DNA from: Symbiodinium natans
Lineage: Eukaryota; Sar; Dinophyceae; Suessiales; Symbiodiniaceae
Assembly (NCBI GenBank): GCA_905221605.1
Contig: CAJNDS010000935.1
Span: 131,001 to 195,000 of the forward strand
Reading direction: 5' to 3'
DNA length: 64,000 nucleotides
The notes beneath the pieces are model-generated. The model saw only the letters and a list, made by a program, of their open reading frames with translations. It searched no databases and had not been told where the DNA came from. How positions within the stretch are numbered: the stretch's first letter is position 1; every line of letters begins with the position of its first letter. Both the position numbers and the translations under genes were made by a program. Positions 48,114 to 60,130 of the stretch are shown here, in pieces.

Positions 48114-48707
48114 ATGCCTTATGCAAAAGAGGAAGATGCCGCAAGTGAAACCGAAATGGATAACACAGCAAACGAAGCTTTACAAAAAATAAAAAATAAC
48201 ATTAGTAAATGCAAATTTTGTAAATTCAATAACGAGAACTTACTTCTTTATAATTTAGACTTACCGCGAAATATCATAAAGAACATTTGTAAATACAATT
48301 ATGAACAATGCTCTAAATGTAATTGTAAATACAATTATGAACAATGCTCTAAATGTAACGAATTATCAAAAGAAATCCAGTTTTCAGAAACACATAAATC
48401 AAAACTTAACAGGGTCAATTTCTTTTTTAGGGTGTTATATAATTTTCCTCCATACGATAACTTAAAAAAATTCTTATTAACAAGACTATCACGAAAAAGA
48501 TATGGAATTTTGTATCAAATCTTTTACTGGGATTTTATAGATAAAAATGACGAAAGCACAAAATACACTTGCAGAATTCATAATATAAGCTTTGAAGCTG
48601 TAACAAGAGATTTAAACAAGATTTTAAAAAAAATGAAACGAAAACATTTTGAAAAATATGATATTAAACTTGATTATTATCCTGCAACACTATTAATAAA
48701 ACCCTAA
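48114..48707 (+). CDS. CxxC-LP-CxxC zinc protein, family member 3, with an in-frame 36-bp duplication
   Basis: 197 residues. CKFC lies near residue 35, then LYNLDLPRNIIKNICKYNYE and the cysteine pair CSKC. The 36 bp encoding CKYNYEQCSKCN are duplicated head to tail (48288-48323 and 48324-48359; one base differs), so the second zinc half-site occurs twice. The remainder is Phe/Tyr/Lys-rich (NRVNFFFRVLYNFPPYDN). The stop codon touches the inner edge of the right terminal repeat. It is the last gene of the element. The recent-looking duplication keeps the frame, so the gene may still be under selection. Confidence 0.65.
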   Translation: MPYAKEEDAASETEMDNTANEALQKIKNNISKCKFCKFNNENLLLYNLDLPRNIIKNICKYNYEQCSKCNCKYNYEQCSKCNELSKEIQFSETHKSKLNRVNFFFRVLYNFPPYDNLKKFLLTRLSRKRYGILYQIFYWDFIDKNDESTKYTCRIHNISFEAVTRDLNKILKKMKRKHFEKYDIKLDYYPATLLIKP

Positions 48708-49264
48708 CCTTCAAGACTAAACCCCACGACAAACATTCATAATAAAATTTATTATGAATATTTGATAAAACGTTTGAACCTAAAACTCCCCAGAAAACTA
48801 GGAATTATGATAATCCCTGAAATTATGAATAAGGTAGATATTCAAAAAAATGTAATATTTTGGGCATAAATTATGAAAATTTTGAAATAATATTTATAAA
48901 TAATGAATGAGGTTTCAATTAGTCCTAGAAACCCCGCCGAAAATTGAAATATGAGATTTTTGAAAATCTGAAAAATTTTGTGAAAAAATAATGAATAAGG
49001 TAATTTTCAAAAATGGGAAAATGAATAAGGTAATTTTTCATAAAAATAATGAATAAGATTAAACATTAAAAAACAATTGTAATAAATTAAGACTTAAAAT
49101 AAAAAGCCCTAGAAAAATTATTTTATGAAATGAAAAAGGTTGATAAAATGATTTTTTGTAGATTTTAAATTATAGGTATGATAAAACGAATAAGGTTAAT
49201 TGTATAAATTGATATGTGGGCGCCTGTGGCGGAAGCCTGAGAATCCCCCTATTACTAATTTTTT
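48706..49264 (-). repeat. Right terminal inverted repeat
   Basis: Reverse complement of the left arm, starting at TAACCTTCAAGAC just after the last gene's stop and ending CTATTACTAATTTTTT before a run of C. The arm is about 3 bp shorter than the left one, with one A fewer at the tip and small indels in the diverged patch (about 48860-48950). Confidence 0.92.
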
Positions 49265-49566
49265 CCCCCCCCCCCCCCCCCCCCCCCCCCCCAACCGCAA
49301 ACAAAACCACCAAACCCCAAACCTTAAACTTGTTCTCCTGCGGGGTCGGCGGCTTGAGCCGGACACTCTTAAATTTAGGGTTTAGGGTTCCGCAGCTCCG
49401 GGTCGAGCAATGTTCAGTAGAGCCGCTGTTTGGGCTCTCGAAAAAAACCCACCCACCCAGAGAATCCCAAAACATTGAGAAATACAAGGTTTACATTTTT
49501 TCATCAGCAAGCCCTGTCCTCCAACCTCACTCTGTCATGGACCATCCTACCCACGAACCATTTCAT

Positions 49567-49639
<73 letters not shown>
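49567..49639. repeat. Poly-G run of about 73 bases
   Basis: An uninterrupted G homopolymer 300 bp outside the right end of the viral element. The written length is unlikely to be exact in any assembly. The poly-Gly and poly-Pro frames over it are not genes. Confidence 0.9.
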
Positions 49640-49643
<4 letters not shown>

Positions 49644-49661
49644 AGGCCGCGTGGGGCCAGG

Positions 49662-49853
49662 ACAAGGCCAGATGTTTGAGTGCCCAACAGGGCCGGTCGA
49701 TCTGGAAGGATTGGGTCCAGGTCAGTGGCGGGTCGATTTGCTGCTATATACAGGTAAGAGAGGGGGGGACGGGGGGGCGCGCGGCCAGGCAAGGCCAGAC
49801 CTGAGTGCCCAACAGGGCCGGTCGATCTGGAAGGATTGGCCCAGGGCCAGTGA
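49662..49853. repeat. Direct repeat of about 65 bp, two copies
   Basis: GAGTGCCCAACAGGGCCGGT and the following CGATCTGGAAGGATTGG occur twice, with about 120 bp between the starts. A TATATACAGG spacer and a G-rich tract separate them. Confidence 0.8.
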
Positions 49854-52800
49854 CCAACAGGGCGCGCCTTTAGGGTTTAAATATAATAGGTAAGAAAGGT
49901 TTAGGGTTTAGGGTTTCCCCCAAGCCGACCCCTCCGCGCAGCAGGGGGACTTGGGGTTGAGGACTAGGGGGCTTGTGTAGGGTTTAGGGTTTAGGGTTTA
50001 GGGTGTAGGGTGTAGGGTTTAGGGTCTAGCGTGTAGGGTTTAGGGTTGAGGGGGTTTAGGGTTCAGGGATTAGCGCGTTTGGGGGGGGGGGGGGGAGGGG
50101 TTAGGGGACTTGTGGCATTTAGGTGTCTTTTTCTTTTTTCTTTTTTTGTTGAGGGGTTTGTAGGGAGTAGGGTTTAGGGGGTTTGTAGGGTTCAGGGTTT
50201 AGGGTTTGAAGGGTTAAGGGTTGTAGGGTCAGAGTTTAGGGGTTTAGGGTTTAGGAGGGGGTTAGCGGATTTGCGGCTTTGCGGCTTAGGGTTGATGACT
50301 AGTGGATTTGCAGGGTTTAGGGTTTAGGGGTTTGTGGCTTTAGGGTTTAGGGTTTAGGGGAGTTGTAGGTTTAGGGTTTGTAAGGTTTAGGGGAGGGTTC
50401 AGGGTATAGGGTTTGTAAGTCATGTAGGTTCGTAGGGTTTAAGGGTTTCAAGGGCTTGTAGACTTTGTAGGGGCCGTAGAGTTGATACTATAGGGTTTGT
50501 GGTGTTTATCGGGTTTGTCGGGTCTGTAGGGTATTTGTATGGTAGGGTTCGTAGGGTTTATGAGGTTCAGAGGGTTTGTAGGTTAGGGCTTGGGGCTTGT
50601 CATCAGGTTTCACCCGACCCTCAAGTATACCTGTCCACCGAAAACCGAAACCCGTAGCTCTAAACCCACTAAGCGCCCAAACCCTAGACGCCTAACCCCA
50701 TATACTTATAGGGCTTCCCTAAACTTAATCCTAAGCCCTCTGCAACTATTAAGGTTTAGGGTTTAGGGTTTAGGAATTTTATGGGATCGTGGTGCGATCC
50801 GACCGCCCCTGTTGCCTGCTTTGCTTGGGCTGAACCCGCCACGAGCGAGGCTCCCACCGTTACGCGCCGGCGCTTATAGCCGTCGATTGACACCGCCTGG
50901 ATGGCGGATACAGAGAATCGCTGGAGATCTCCAAAACGGCGACCTTGCCCAGTAAAACGGCGACCTTGCCCAGTATCTCCCCAACGTTTGCATTTTGTGT
51001 TATTTAGGGTTTAGGGTTCAGGGTCTAGGGTCTAGGGTTTAGGGTCTAGGGTTTAGTTTAGGGTCTAGGGTTTAGCATTTAGGGTTGAAAGATTAGGGTG
51101 CTTGGAGGGGTTAGGGGTTCGTCTTCGGAACCCGGTGGTTGAGAGCGTTTAGGGTTTAGGGTTTAGGGTTTGGGGTTCAGGGTTTAGGGTTCGAGCGGCG
51201 GAGATGTTTTTTCTTTCTTAGGTCCCCTTTTGGTTTAATTCGTGTCTAAAGGATCCTAAAACAAAAAAAGGAGTAAGGGCCCGACTGGGCCTCCTGGCTA
51301 AACCCCAAACCCAGGCCCAAAACCCCACACATCCTAAGCCAACCAGAACCCTAAACCCTAAACCCTAAACCCTAAACCCTAACCCCTAAACCCTAAACCC
51401 TAACCCCTAACCCCGCAACCCTAAACCCCAAAACCCTTAACCCTAAACCCTAAACCCCCTCTAAACACATACGTCGAAGCACAACCCGTCTCACGCAGAG
51501 CTGCCTTCGCAGCTGAGTACGAAGAGACAGTGGGAGACCACGGGGGATAAGAGTCGCGAAGGCACCACCTGGCTTCTTTCTGTCGGTTAGTATAGGCAAT
51601 GGGGGAATGAGGCACCCTTTATCCTTCCTAGATGTACCCTTTAAGGGATTAACTATATAGGGTACCTTATTCCCCCTCTAAAATCCCTTTAAAGGGTTTA
51701 TCGGTTTAAATATATATATATAGAGAGAGAGGGCCCTAATTCCCTCATTCCCTGCTAAGCAACAGTAAGGCTTGGGATGTCCAGGGGCTGCTTCGGGAGT
51801 TGGTGGCAAGGGTTGGGAGATTTCGGGCTGTACGTTCGGGTTTCCGGTTTAGGGTTTCTAGGGTTTAGGGTTTCTAGGGCTTCTTGTGTTTTACTTACTT
51901 CTCCCATAGCCAAACGGGAACACAGGAAGTTTAAAGTTTAACTATTGGCTAAGTGAGTTTAAGGCTCTAGGGCTATGGGGCTGTAGGGTTTCGGGGTTTT
52001 GGGTGGTCAACTTAGGGGCTGAACACCCTAGCTCAAAAACAAGGTTAACCTTTTAATTGTAGCAGGCTTATAAAGTACCAAAAAGGCTAAGAAGGCAAAC
52101 TTCCCAGCCCCTAAGTAAAATTAAGGAGCCCCTTTGCTAAACCACAGACCTTTTTTTTTCAGAGGTCCTAGAACAAGGCCAAAGTTGCGCAGAAGATCCT
52201 TTAGTTGGGGACGATTGGGATTAGGTAACCCGAAAGCCTAAACCCTACACCCTAAACCCCAAACCCCAAACCCTATAGCCCTAAAACCCTGCCCTAAGCT
52301 ACGAAAACCTTAGCCGCAACCCGTCTTCACCTGGCCCTCCATGAGGTGATGATCCGCCAGCACTTGGAGCACCTGCAAAGACATGCGTGGCAGGACCCAG
52401 CGAAGGGTTTAGGGTTTAGGGTTTAGGGTTCAGGGTTCAGGGTTCAGGGTTTAGGGTTTAGGGTTTAGGGTTTAGGGTTTCGGGTTTAGGGTTTAGGGTT
52501 TCGGGTTGGGGTCTTGGTTTAGCATTTAGGGTTTTGGAGGGGGGAAGGTTTAGGGATCTAGGGCTTGGGGTGCTGTAGTGCTGTCCGTGGCCAGTTACTT
52601 TTCAGGGATTCACGCGCAGTTAGAGGGTAGCTTTCTATCGCGCTTCTCTTGAAGCCATACAAAAAACTTAGCAAGGACACCTCAATCGTAAACCCTAAAC
52701 CCTAAACCCTTGAGACAGGACGTTCTATGGGTTTAAGACGGATTTTTCGTGAGCCTCGGATTTGAGGGGTTGCAGTGCATTACTCGGCTAGCGCATCGTC

Positions 52801-55286
52801 TTCCTCAGTTGGCCTCATCAGGAGGTTCAGGTTTAATTCAGACTCAGTCTCTGCTGGGTAACTGGTTGTAGTGGGTAGCCAGCTATGAAAGCGCACACGT
52901 CTAGCAGATCACAGGAAGGATTTTAGGTGTTTTAGAGCTTTAGGGGTTGTACTGGTAATTCAGGTTTGAGGTTAGGGGCAGATCATGACGGACGTTCCCT
53001 TTCAACTCTCTAACCCTAAACCCTAAACCCTAAACCCAAAACCCGTAACCCTAAACCCAAAACCCGTAACCCTAAACCCTAAACCCTAAACCCCAAACCC
53101 CCCCCCCCCTCCCCCCTCCCTCCCCCCCCACAATCAAGCAGCGTGGTATTGCGATGCAAGGGGCGCGTGTAGTGTTTCGGGCTCAGGGATGCGCAAGACT
53201 CCGAAGCACGCCGGAAACAGAAGAAGAAGAAGAATTAGAATATGGCCCAGGAGGTTCAGGGTTTAGGGTTGAGGGTTGAGGGGTTCGGGTTGAGGGTTCA
53301 GAGTTTAGGGGTTTAGGGTTGGTTATACAGCATTTCAGGTTTAGGGTTGCTGGAACGGACCCTTAACAGCCATGTTCCTGAACATGATCCTCTTCAACCC
53401 ATATAAGGGAAAATTGAAATATCCCCAGGGCCTACAACCCTAGACCCTAGACCCTAGACCCTAAACCCTAAACCCTAAACCCGAAACCCTAAACCCGAGG
53501 ATTTCAGGTACAAGGACCTAGACTGACGGGGCACCACGGTCGCCCCATGGTGCCCTTTTTTGCCGCCCTGCGCGCGGCTGCTAGGAAGGCTCCTCGGGAA
53601 GGAGCTCTTCGTCCTGGTCCACCCTAAACACGCGGCCGGAAAACCCGGGTTTAGGGATGAGGGTTTAGGGTTTAGGGTTTAGGGTTAACCTAAACCCGAA
53701 ACCCCATCATGTCCTAATGTGAGACGAAGTCTGAACCCCAAAACGATGGCTGTGCTTAGACTCCAACCCAAACCCTTAACCGGTGCAGGGCCTATCGTTC
53801 CATGCGAGCACGAGTGTCAATGCAAAGCTCACCCAAAACCAAGCCTTAGCAAATTAGGGTTTTAGGGTTAAACGCTTGAGCCCTTTGGCTCTAAACCCTG
53901 CACTTTTGACTTTTGGACTGTTGCAACTTGCCGGACCAGACTGCTTTTGGTCTTTAGGCTTCTCGTGTGGGTTTGGGTTGAGGGTAAAGTTTCGAGGCGG
54001 GCGGGGGGTAAGGTTCCTTTATCAGAAAAGCAGGGGTCTATGCTGTACCTTGTTCTCCCCCAGCCAAGCTTGCCGGGTTTGGGGTCTGTGAGGCCTGCCG
54101 TTTCCGAGCATCTTAAGCTACTGTTTGCCTATTTGCCGAAAACATCACCCAAAATAACAAAAAAACAACAATCCCGACAATGCCCCTACAAGGAAGAAAT
54201 ATTCTCTTATTTTCTGGGGGAGTTCTGATACAAATAGTAGTAAATTCCAAATCCTAAGATTTTCTTCAGCGCTGAGTGCGTGCTTCTTTTGCTGAGCGGG
54301 GCACGTCAAGGCCTAATATTCGCTTATGGTGCCTGTATACTTATACTCTGAGAACCCCGCCAAACCCTATTCAAATTAAGGCCCCTACACCTATAGAGTC
54401 TAAACCCTGAACCCTAAACCCTAAACCCTATTCTTATTAAGGCCCTAGATATGCCGGGTAGCCCCTTTTTGGGCCTCTGGCATGTCGGCCCAATTTCAGG
54501 TTCGTAGGGTTTAGGGTTTAGGCGTTTTGGGTTTAGGGTGAAAAGTTGCTGGGTTCCTGGCGAGCCCGGCCTCCGGTGAATTTCAGGGGCCCCCAGAGAC
54601 TTCCTAAGAACCCGTTAAGCCCACAACCCGGAAAACAGGTGGACCCTAAACCCTAAAACCCTAAACCCTAAACCCTAAACTCTAAACGAAGTTGTTGGGA
54701 CCCGGAAAAACAGGTGGACCCTAAACCCTAAACCCTAAACCCCCTCGAAAGTTGCGGGGGCGTCGTGCCATGCAGTGGCTTTCAGGGGCCTCTCGGCTCC
54801 CAACAACTTCGTTTACAGTTTAGGGTTTAGGGTTTAGGGTTTAGGGTTTAGGGGGGCCTGCTTACTACAAGGGAACCCAGAACTCAGAACGGGCAAAAGG
54901 GCACCACTCAGCTACCAAAAAAGCTTGCACGAGCCTTCGTGGGTCCCTCCAGTTTATGGTCCAGGGGGGGAGCATACCTTGAGTATCAGGGAGAATCCCA
55001 TGATAGTAGGTCTAGACCCAGCCCTAAACCCTAAACCCTAACCCCTAAGCCCTAAACCCTAAACAGGGTCCTGGCAAACGGAGCGGAAGTGTTTGTCAAT
55101 GGCTTCGAAGGCGGCCACTGCTGCCTGGAACCTCGTCCCAACCCCCGGGGTGTGGAGGGTTGGCGGGGCATGCACTTGGTACTTACTCGCCAATCAAGAC
55201 TGTACCTAGGGGGTTTAGGGTTTAGGGTTTAGGGTTTAGGGTTAGGGTTTAGGGTTCGGGTTTAGGGTTAGGGTTTAGGCTGTAGG

Positions 55287-55397
55287 GGTACTTATGAACC
55301 AACTATAACTGTACTTAGAACACACTTATAAGCCCCTTAAGTGCCCCAATGTGGTTATAACAGTTCTAAATACAGTTCTCATTGGTTAATAAGTACC
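55287..55397. mobile_element. Foldback element, family F
   Basis: The inverted ends are GGTACTTATGAACCAACTAT and ATTGGTTAATAAGTACC, with ACTGTACTTAGAAC and GTTCTAAATACAGT inside. It is about 110 bp and forms a near-complete hairpin. Confidence 0.65.
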
Positions 55398-57121
55398 ATG
55401 AACCTCCAAGTGTGATTTAGGTTTCAGGGTTCAGGATTTAGGGCTTCGGGCTAATTTAGGGTCTCTCGAGCCTACGTTGAGACCCCAAACCCTCAGCTAC
55501 AACAAGCGGACTGCGAAGCCCTAAACCCAAAACCCTAAACCCTAAACCCGAGACCCGAAACCCTAAACCCTAAACCCGAAACCCTAGACCCTAAACCCTA
55601 AACCCTAAACCCTAAACCCTCGAAGCGCTCTGGGAGCCCCGGGGGCTTGCAACTTTCAAACCCTAAACCCTAAACCCTAAACCCTAAACCCTAAACCCTA
55701 AACCCTAAACCCTTAACCCTAAACCCTAAACCCTCCAGGCTCAAGACTTAAACTTTCTGTTGCGGGGGGGAAGTACCCAGAGAGCCCAATCTACCCCTTA
55801 GCGAGGGAATGCACCTCAAACTATTTTGGGGTTTAGGGTTTAGGGTTTAGGGTTTAGGGTGTAGGGTTTAGGGTTTAGGGCTCAATGAAGGAATAGACTA
55901 TAGACCTTAAAATCTAGAGGGATCCTTAGTATGATTTAGGGTACGTTTTCCTTACTTTCGGGGTATTGGGCTCTTTGGGTATGCTGTAGTCCCTGAACGA
56001 CAACTTAGGCTCTATAGGGTTTTGGGTTGAACTTGTGTTTTGGGTTTAGGGTTTCGGGTTTGGGGTTTAGGGTTTAGGCACAACCAAAGAACTCGTACCT
56101 TACCGGTGCTGCAGGGGGAATGGCAGCGAACATAGGTACGCTGTGGGGCTCCCTTTGTAGTCTAAGGTGTATTGATTCCTTCGCTAAGGCGTATTGGGAT
56201 CTCTGGGAGGGTTCAGGGTGCAAGGCGCAGGGGTCTATGCCTCCAAGGAAACCAGTGGTTTAGGGTTTAGGGTTTAGGGTTTAGGATTTAGGGGTTAGTG
56301 TTTTAGGGTTTAGGGTTTAGGACCCCAGGTGCGCCCCATGCAGCCTTGCGTCTATGGGTTGGGGGTTTAGGGTTTAGGCTTTAGGGTTTAGGGTAGCCGC
56401 ACATCCTGGGCACTTGCAGCCACAGAGCTGCGCCGTCCATTCTGCAGCAGCCTCCTCTTCCAGATCTTCCTTGGTTTAGGGTTTAGGGCGCTCTTTTGGG
56501 CGAGTTCTTATGGGCTGAACCCTACAGTCTACAAGCCTAGACCCCTAAAATCTACGAACGAAACCCCGAACTCCCGAACCCCAAACCCCAAACCCCAAAC
56601 CCCAAACCCCAAACCCCAAACCCTAAACCCTAAACCTAAGCCTCTAGTTCATGCCCGGGGGCAGGCTGCTTGTCGGGATGGCAGCGCAAGCCTCGGGCTT
56701 AGGGTTGAGGGTTGAGGGCTTTGGGGTTTAGGGTTTAGGGTTTTAGGGTTTAGGGTTTAGGGTTTAGGGCTTTAGGATTTTCAGGGTTTAGGGTTTTCAG
56801 GGTTCAGGGTTTTGGGTTTAGTGCATCTTTGGGCAGGAACCTCTTGTCGTTCAGCATTTCGGGTTGATAGAGGCTGGATGGTCCAGTCTTGGGTGCCCAG
56901 GTTGTGGGCATCTTTAGGGTTTAGTGTTTAGGGTTTAGGGTGTAGGGTTTAGGGTTTAGGGTTTAGGGTTGCCGGTTTAAGGCCTGCCCCCGGGCATGAA
57001 CTAGAGGCTTAGGTTTAGGGTTTCGGGTTGAGGGTTTAGGGGCACGCACAAAAGGAATCATGTAGAGCACTGGCGCAGTTTGGAGTTTCAGGCTTGGGGT
57101 TTGGGATTCTGGGTAGGGCTT

Positions 57122-57242
57122 ACTTGGAAGCCCTTTTGACGTAGTAAGTCTACTTAGTATCCCCTAGAAACTAGAAACCCCATGATTATCCAAATAACCC
57201 AACTTACTTACCCTACTTACAAAGTCACAAGGGCTTCCAAGT
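57122..57242. mobile_element. Foldback element, family D (intact copy)
   Basis: The inverted ends are ACTTGGAAGCCCTTTTGACG and GTCACAAGGGCTTCCAAGT, with AGTAAGTC inside. A CCCCTAGAAACTAGAAACC core lies within. Partial copies joined to telomere arrays lie at 5289-5345 and about 8398-8460. Confidence 0.7.
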
Positions 57243-57650
57243 GGGAGGCGCTCTAAGGCCAAGGACCCTAAACCTGCCCTAAACCCAACCCTAAACCCTA
57301 AACCCTAAACCCTAAACCCTAAACCCTAAACCCTAAACCCTAAACCCTAAACCCTAAACCCTAAACCCCTGTTTGGGCCCTCTCATGGTCTGTTGTTGAC
57401 CATCAGCAGGGCCTAAAAGTCCTACACACCTGCAGCTGATCGGCAGATTCGCCGCCAGGCCTTGCGGAGGTCGTTGAAGTGCCTTACCGGGAGTGAAGGT
57501 AGGGGTTCAGGGTTTAGGGTTTAGGGTGTCGGGCACAAGTGGAGGACATGCCGATGCAAGATATGCCGCGTCGGGGCGCCATCTGTGCAAAAACCCTCTA
57601 AACCGTAAACCCCAAACCCCCAAAACCCCTACACACCCCTAAACTCCCTA

Positions 57651-57688
<38 letters not shown>

Positions 57689-58020
57689 CGCCCCCCAAAC
57701 CTCCAAAGAACCTCTAAAAGCACTTGAGGCGCCGCTTCTTTAGCCCAAGACGCTGGCCGGAGTCCCGGAAGCTGGGAAGCCACTCCGCAGGCGCCTCCAG
57801 CGTTGCAAAGGCATCCTGCTTGAAAGATCTCATTGGGGGGCTCTGAGGGCATATATGGGGTTTAGGGTTTCGGGCTAGGGCTGGAGGGTTTAGGAATTAG
57901 GGTATAAGTTAGCTCCAAAGCCCACCCTCCCTCCCCCATTCGGAAAAACACTATAGTGGACCTGATGAGCTCCGTTATGAAGCCCCACAATCTCTACAGC
58001 AGATGTATACGCCCCCGCGA

Positions 58021-58139
58021 TTCCTGGTAGCCCAACAGCCCAGCAACCATATTTTAGTAAGGGCACCCCTTTTTTTGGGTTGGCTACTTTATCAGGGAAC
58101 CTTGAAAAAAAGGTAAAGGGTACCACTGGGCTACTAAGG
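58021..58139. mobile_element. Foldback element, family B (array-free copy)
   Basis: The left end is CCTGGTAGCCCAACAGCCCA and the right end is TACCACTGGGCTACTAAG. GATT (with a C next to it on the left) flanks both sides as a possible target duplication, giving AAG|GATT at the right edge. No telomere array is inside, so it shows the uninterrupted family structure. Confidence 0.6.
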
Positions 58140-59704
58140 ATTTACGCCCACAATGCCCGCAAGCCTCAAAAAGGTTGGAGAGTATAACTGCTCGACTTCT
58201 GAGACAAGTGTAGGGCCTGTTTCGGGCTTCTGTCTACACCACCACACCCGACCCTTTGGGAGGGGGGGGGGGTGTTTGCTAAGCCCCTTAAGATCAACAA
58301 CGAAAAATAATATCTTGTGAAAGCCTGAGCCTTCAACCCGGCAAGATTGAAGGTTTGCTCGAGATTTGCGAGGTTTCAGGGCTAGGTTTAGGGTTTAGGG
58401 TCGACTCAAGTGCGAGCCAAAAGAGGGTCTAGGGTTGGGGTAGGGTTCAGGGTGTCAGGCTTGGGGTGTGGGGTTTCGGATTTAGGGTGTCAGGTTTTGG
58501 GTTTAGGCTCTCGGCCTTTCTGTATATGGGGTTAGTGCTTTCAGGCCTGCACCGTTAGGGTTTCAGGTGTAGGGTTTCGGGGCGTGGGGCTTAGGCACTT
58601 AAAGGTTTAGACTTTCAAGCTTTGGGCTGAGGGTTTCCATTCGTCTAAACCCTAAACCCTAAACCCTAAACCCTAAACCCTAAACCCTAAACCCTAAACC
58701 CTAAACCCTAAACCCTAAACCCTAAACCCTAAACCCTAAACCCTAAACCCAGGCTCGGGGGGCCGGAAAAACAAACAAAAACAAACCCCAGAACGACGCA
58801 AAGGAGTCCTCCAGGCTGATCTGGGGCCTTTGCTTCACGTTTTGCAGGGCTTTGTAGGGCTAGGGCTTAGGGTTTGGGGTTTGGGGTTTGGGGTTGGGGT
58901 TTGGGCTTCAGGGTTTGGGGTTTAGGGTTTGGGGTTTGGGATTTAGGGTTTAGGGTTTGGGGGTTTATGGGCTTCAGGGCTTCCCACTGGGTCTTAGAAT
59001 CTTGGAGGGGAGAGGTTTGGGGAGGACCCCTCAATGCCCTGAACTTCTGAACCCTGAAGTCTGAACCCTAAAACCCTGAATTCAAAACCCAAACCTGGAA
59101 CCCTGAACCCCTAAAAGCTGAAATCCTAAACCCTGAAACCCTAAACCAGAAACCCTAAACCCCCTGAAGCCAAAATCCTGAACACCCCAACAAGGATCCT
59201 CAGCAGCCTCAAACTCAAACTGCTGAAGCAAGCCACATCGAGCATCAATACCCGAGAAGGAAGCCCAACAACATGTATGGGGTAGAGGGTTAGGGCTTTG
59301 GGTTTTGGAGTTGATTTGTAGGGACCCTAAACCCTAAACCCTAAACCCTAAACCCTAAACCCTAAACCCTAAACCCTAAACCCTAAACCCTAAACCCTAA
59401 ACCCTAAACCCTAAACCCTAAACCCTAAACCCTAACCCTAAACCCTAAACCCTAAACCCTAAACCCTAAACCCTAAACCCTGAACCTTGAAACCTTGAGC
59501 CAACCAAGGTGCGCAGCGCGGTGGAGCCGGGCCCTTCGGGCCTCTGCATCCTCCGCGGCGTCGCTCTTTTGGGGCTTGCTTAGAAGCTCTTTGACTTAGT
59601 CTTACTTAGGGTTTAGGGTTAAGGGTTGTTTGGGGTTGAGGGTTTAGGGTTTAGGGCTTAGCGCTTAGGGTTTAGGGTTTAGTTTAGAGTTTCGGGTTCA
59701 GGGA

Positions 59705-59812
59705 GACTTAGAAGCTCTTTTGGCTTAGCAAGTCTATCTAGCATCCCCTAGAAACCCTTTTATATCCCCACAACCCACCTTGCTAACCCTACTTCCCTAA
59801 GTCAAAAGGGCA
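59705..59812. mobile_element. Foldback element, family D (second copy)
   Basis: The left end is GACTTAGAAGCTCTTTTGGC and the right end is TAAGTCAAAAGGGC. It has the same CCCCTAGAAACCC core as the 57122 copy, with a shortened right end. Confidence 0.55.
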
Positions 59813-60130
59813 CTATATGGGACCATGAGGGAATATTTAATTGTAATGATTCCCTCCCCGATATTATACACCAAATTGGGGAAGGTTAACTTGATTGTTG
59901 GGTATGACAGCAGCTTTCCCTTTCCAGAGTTTCGGGTTTAGAGTCTAGATAGGACCAGGTTGAAAGGGCTTGAAGGTCTTTATAAACCTTTCTGGACCGA
60001 ACTCCCTAAACCCTAAACCCGAAACCTAAACCCTAAACTCTAAATTCTAAACCCTAAACCTGATCTCCTGAGCAAAGGCTTGTAAGGTTTCGGGTGTTCG
60101 GGTTTAAGGCATCCTTTTGACTCTTGCATT

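Larger units (their letters stand above)
28029..49264. mobile_element. Endogenous Polinton-like virus / Maverick-type element
   Basis: A 21,236-bp AT-rich block in G+C-rich repeats, with long terminal inverted repeats and a full virus-type gene set. The genes are protein-primed DNA polymerase, rve integrase, FtsK-HerA ATPase, major and minor capsid proteins, fibre, lipase-like protein and nucleases. Genes point both ways and are closely packed, with intergenic gaps usually under 60 bp. This combination defines Polintons/Mavericks, Mavirus-type virophages and Polinton-like viruses. Lack of a recognisable Ulp1-type protease, the S74 fibre and the lipase-like gene favour a Polinton-like virus, but placement needs a capsid or polymerase tree. 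Both ends abut C runs. At least five genes are interrupted. Confidence 0.93.

Noticed and set aside
49216-49893. 225-residue frame with a long poly-Gly stretch
   Set aside because: It spans the right terminal repeat, poly-C and poly-G tracts; no coding signal outside the homopolymers.
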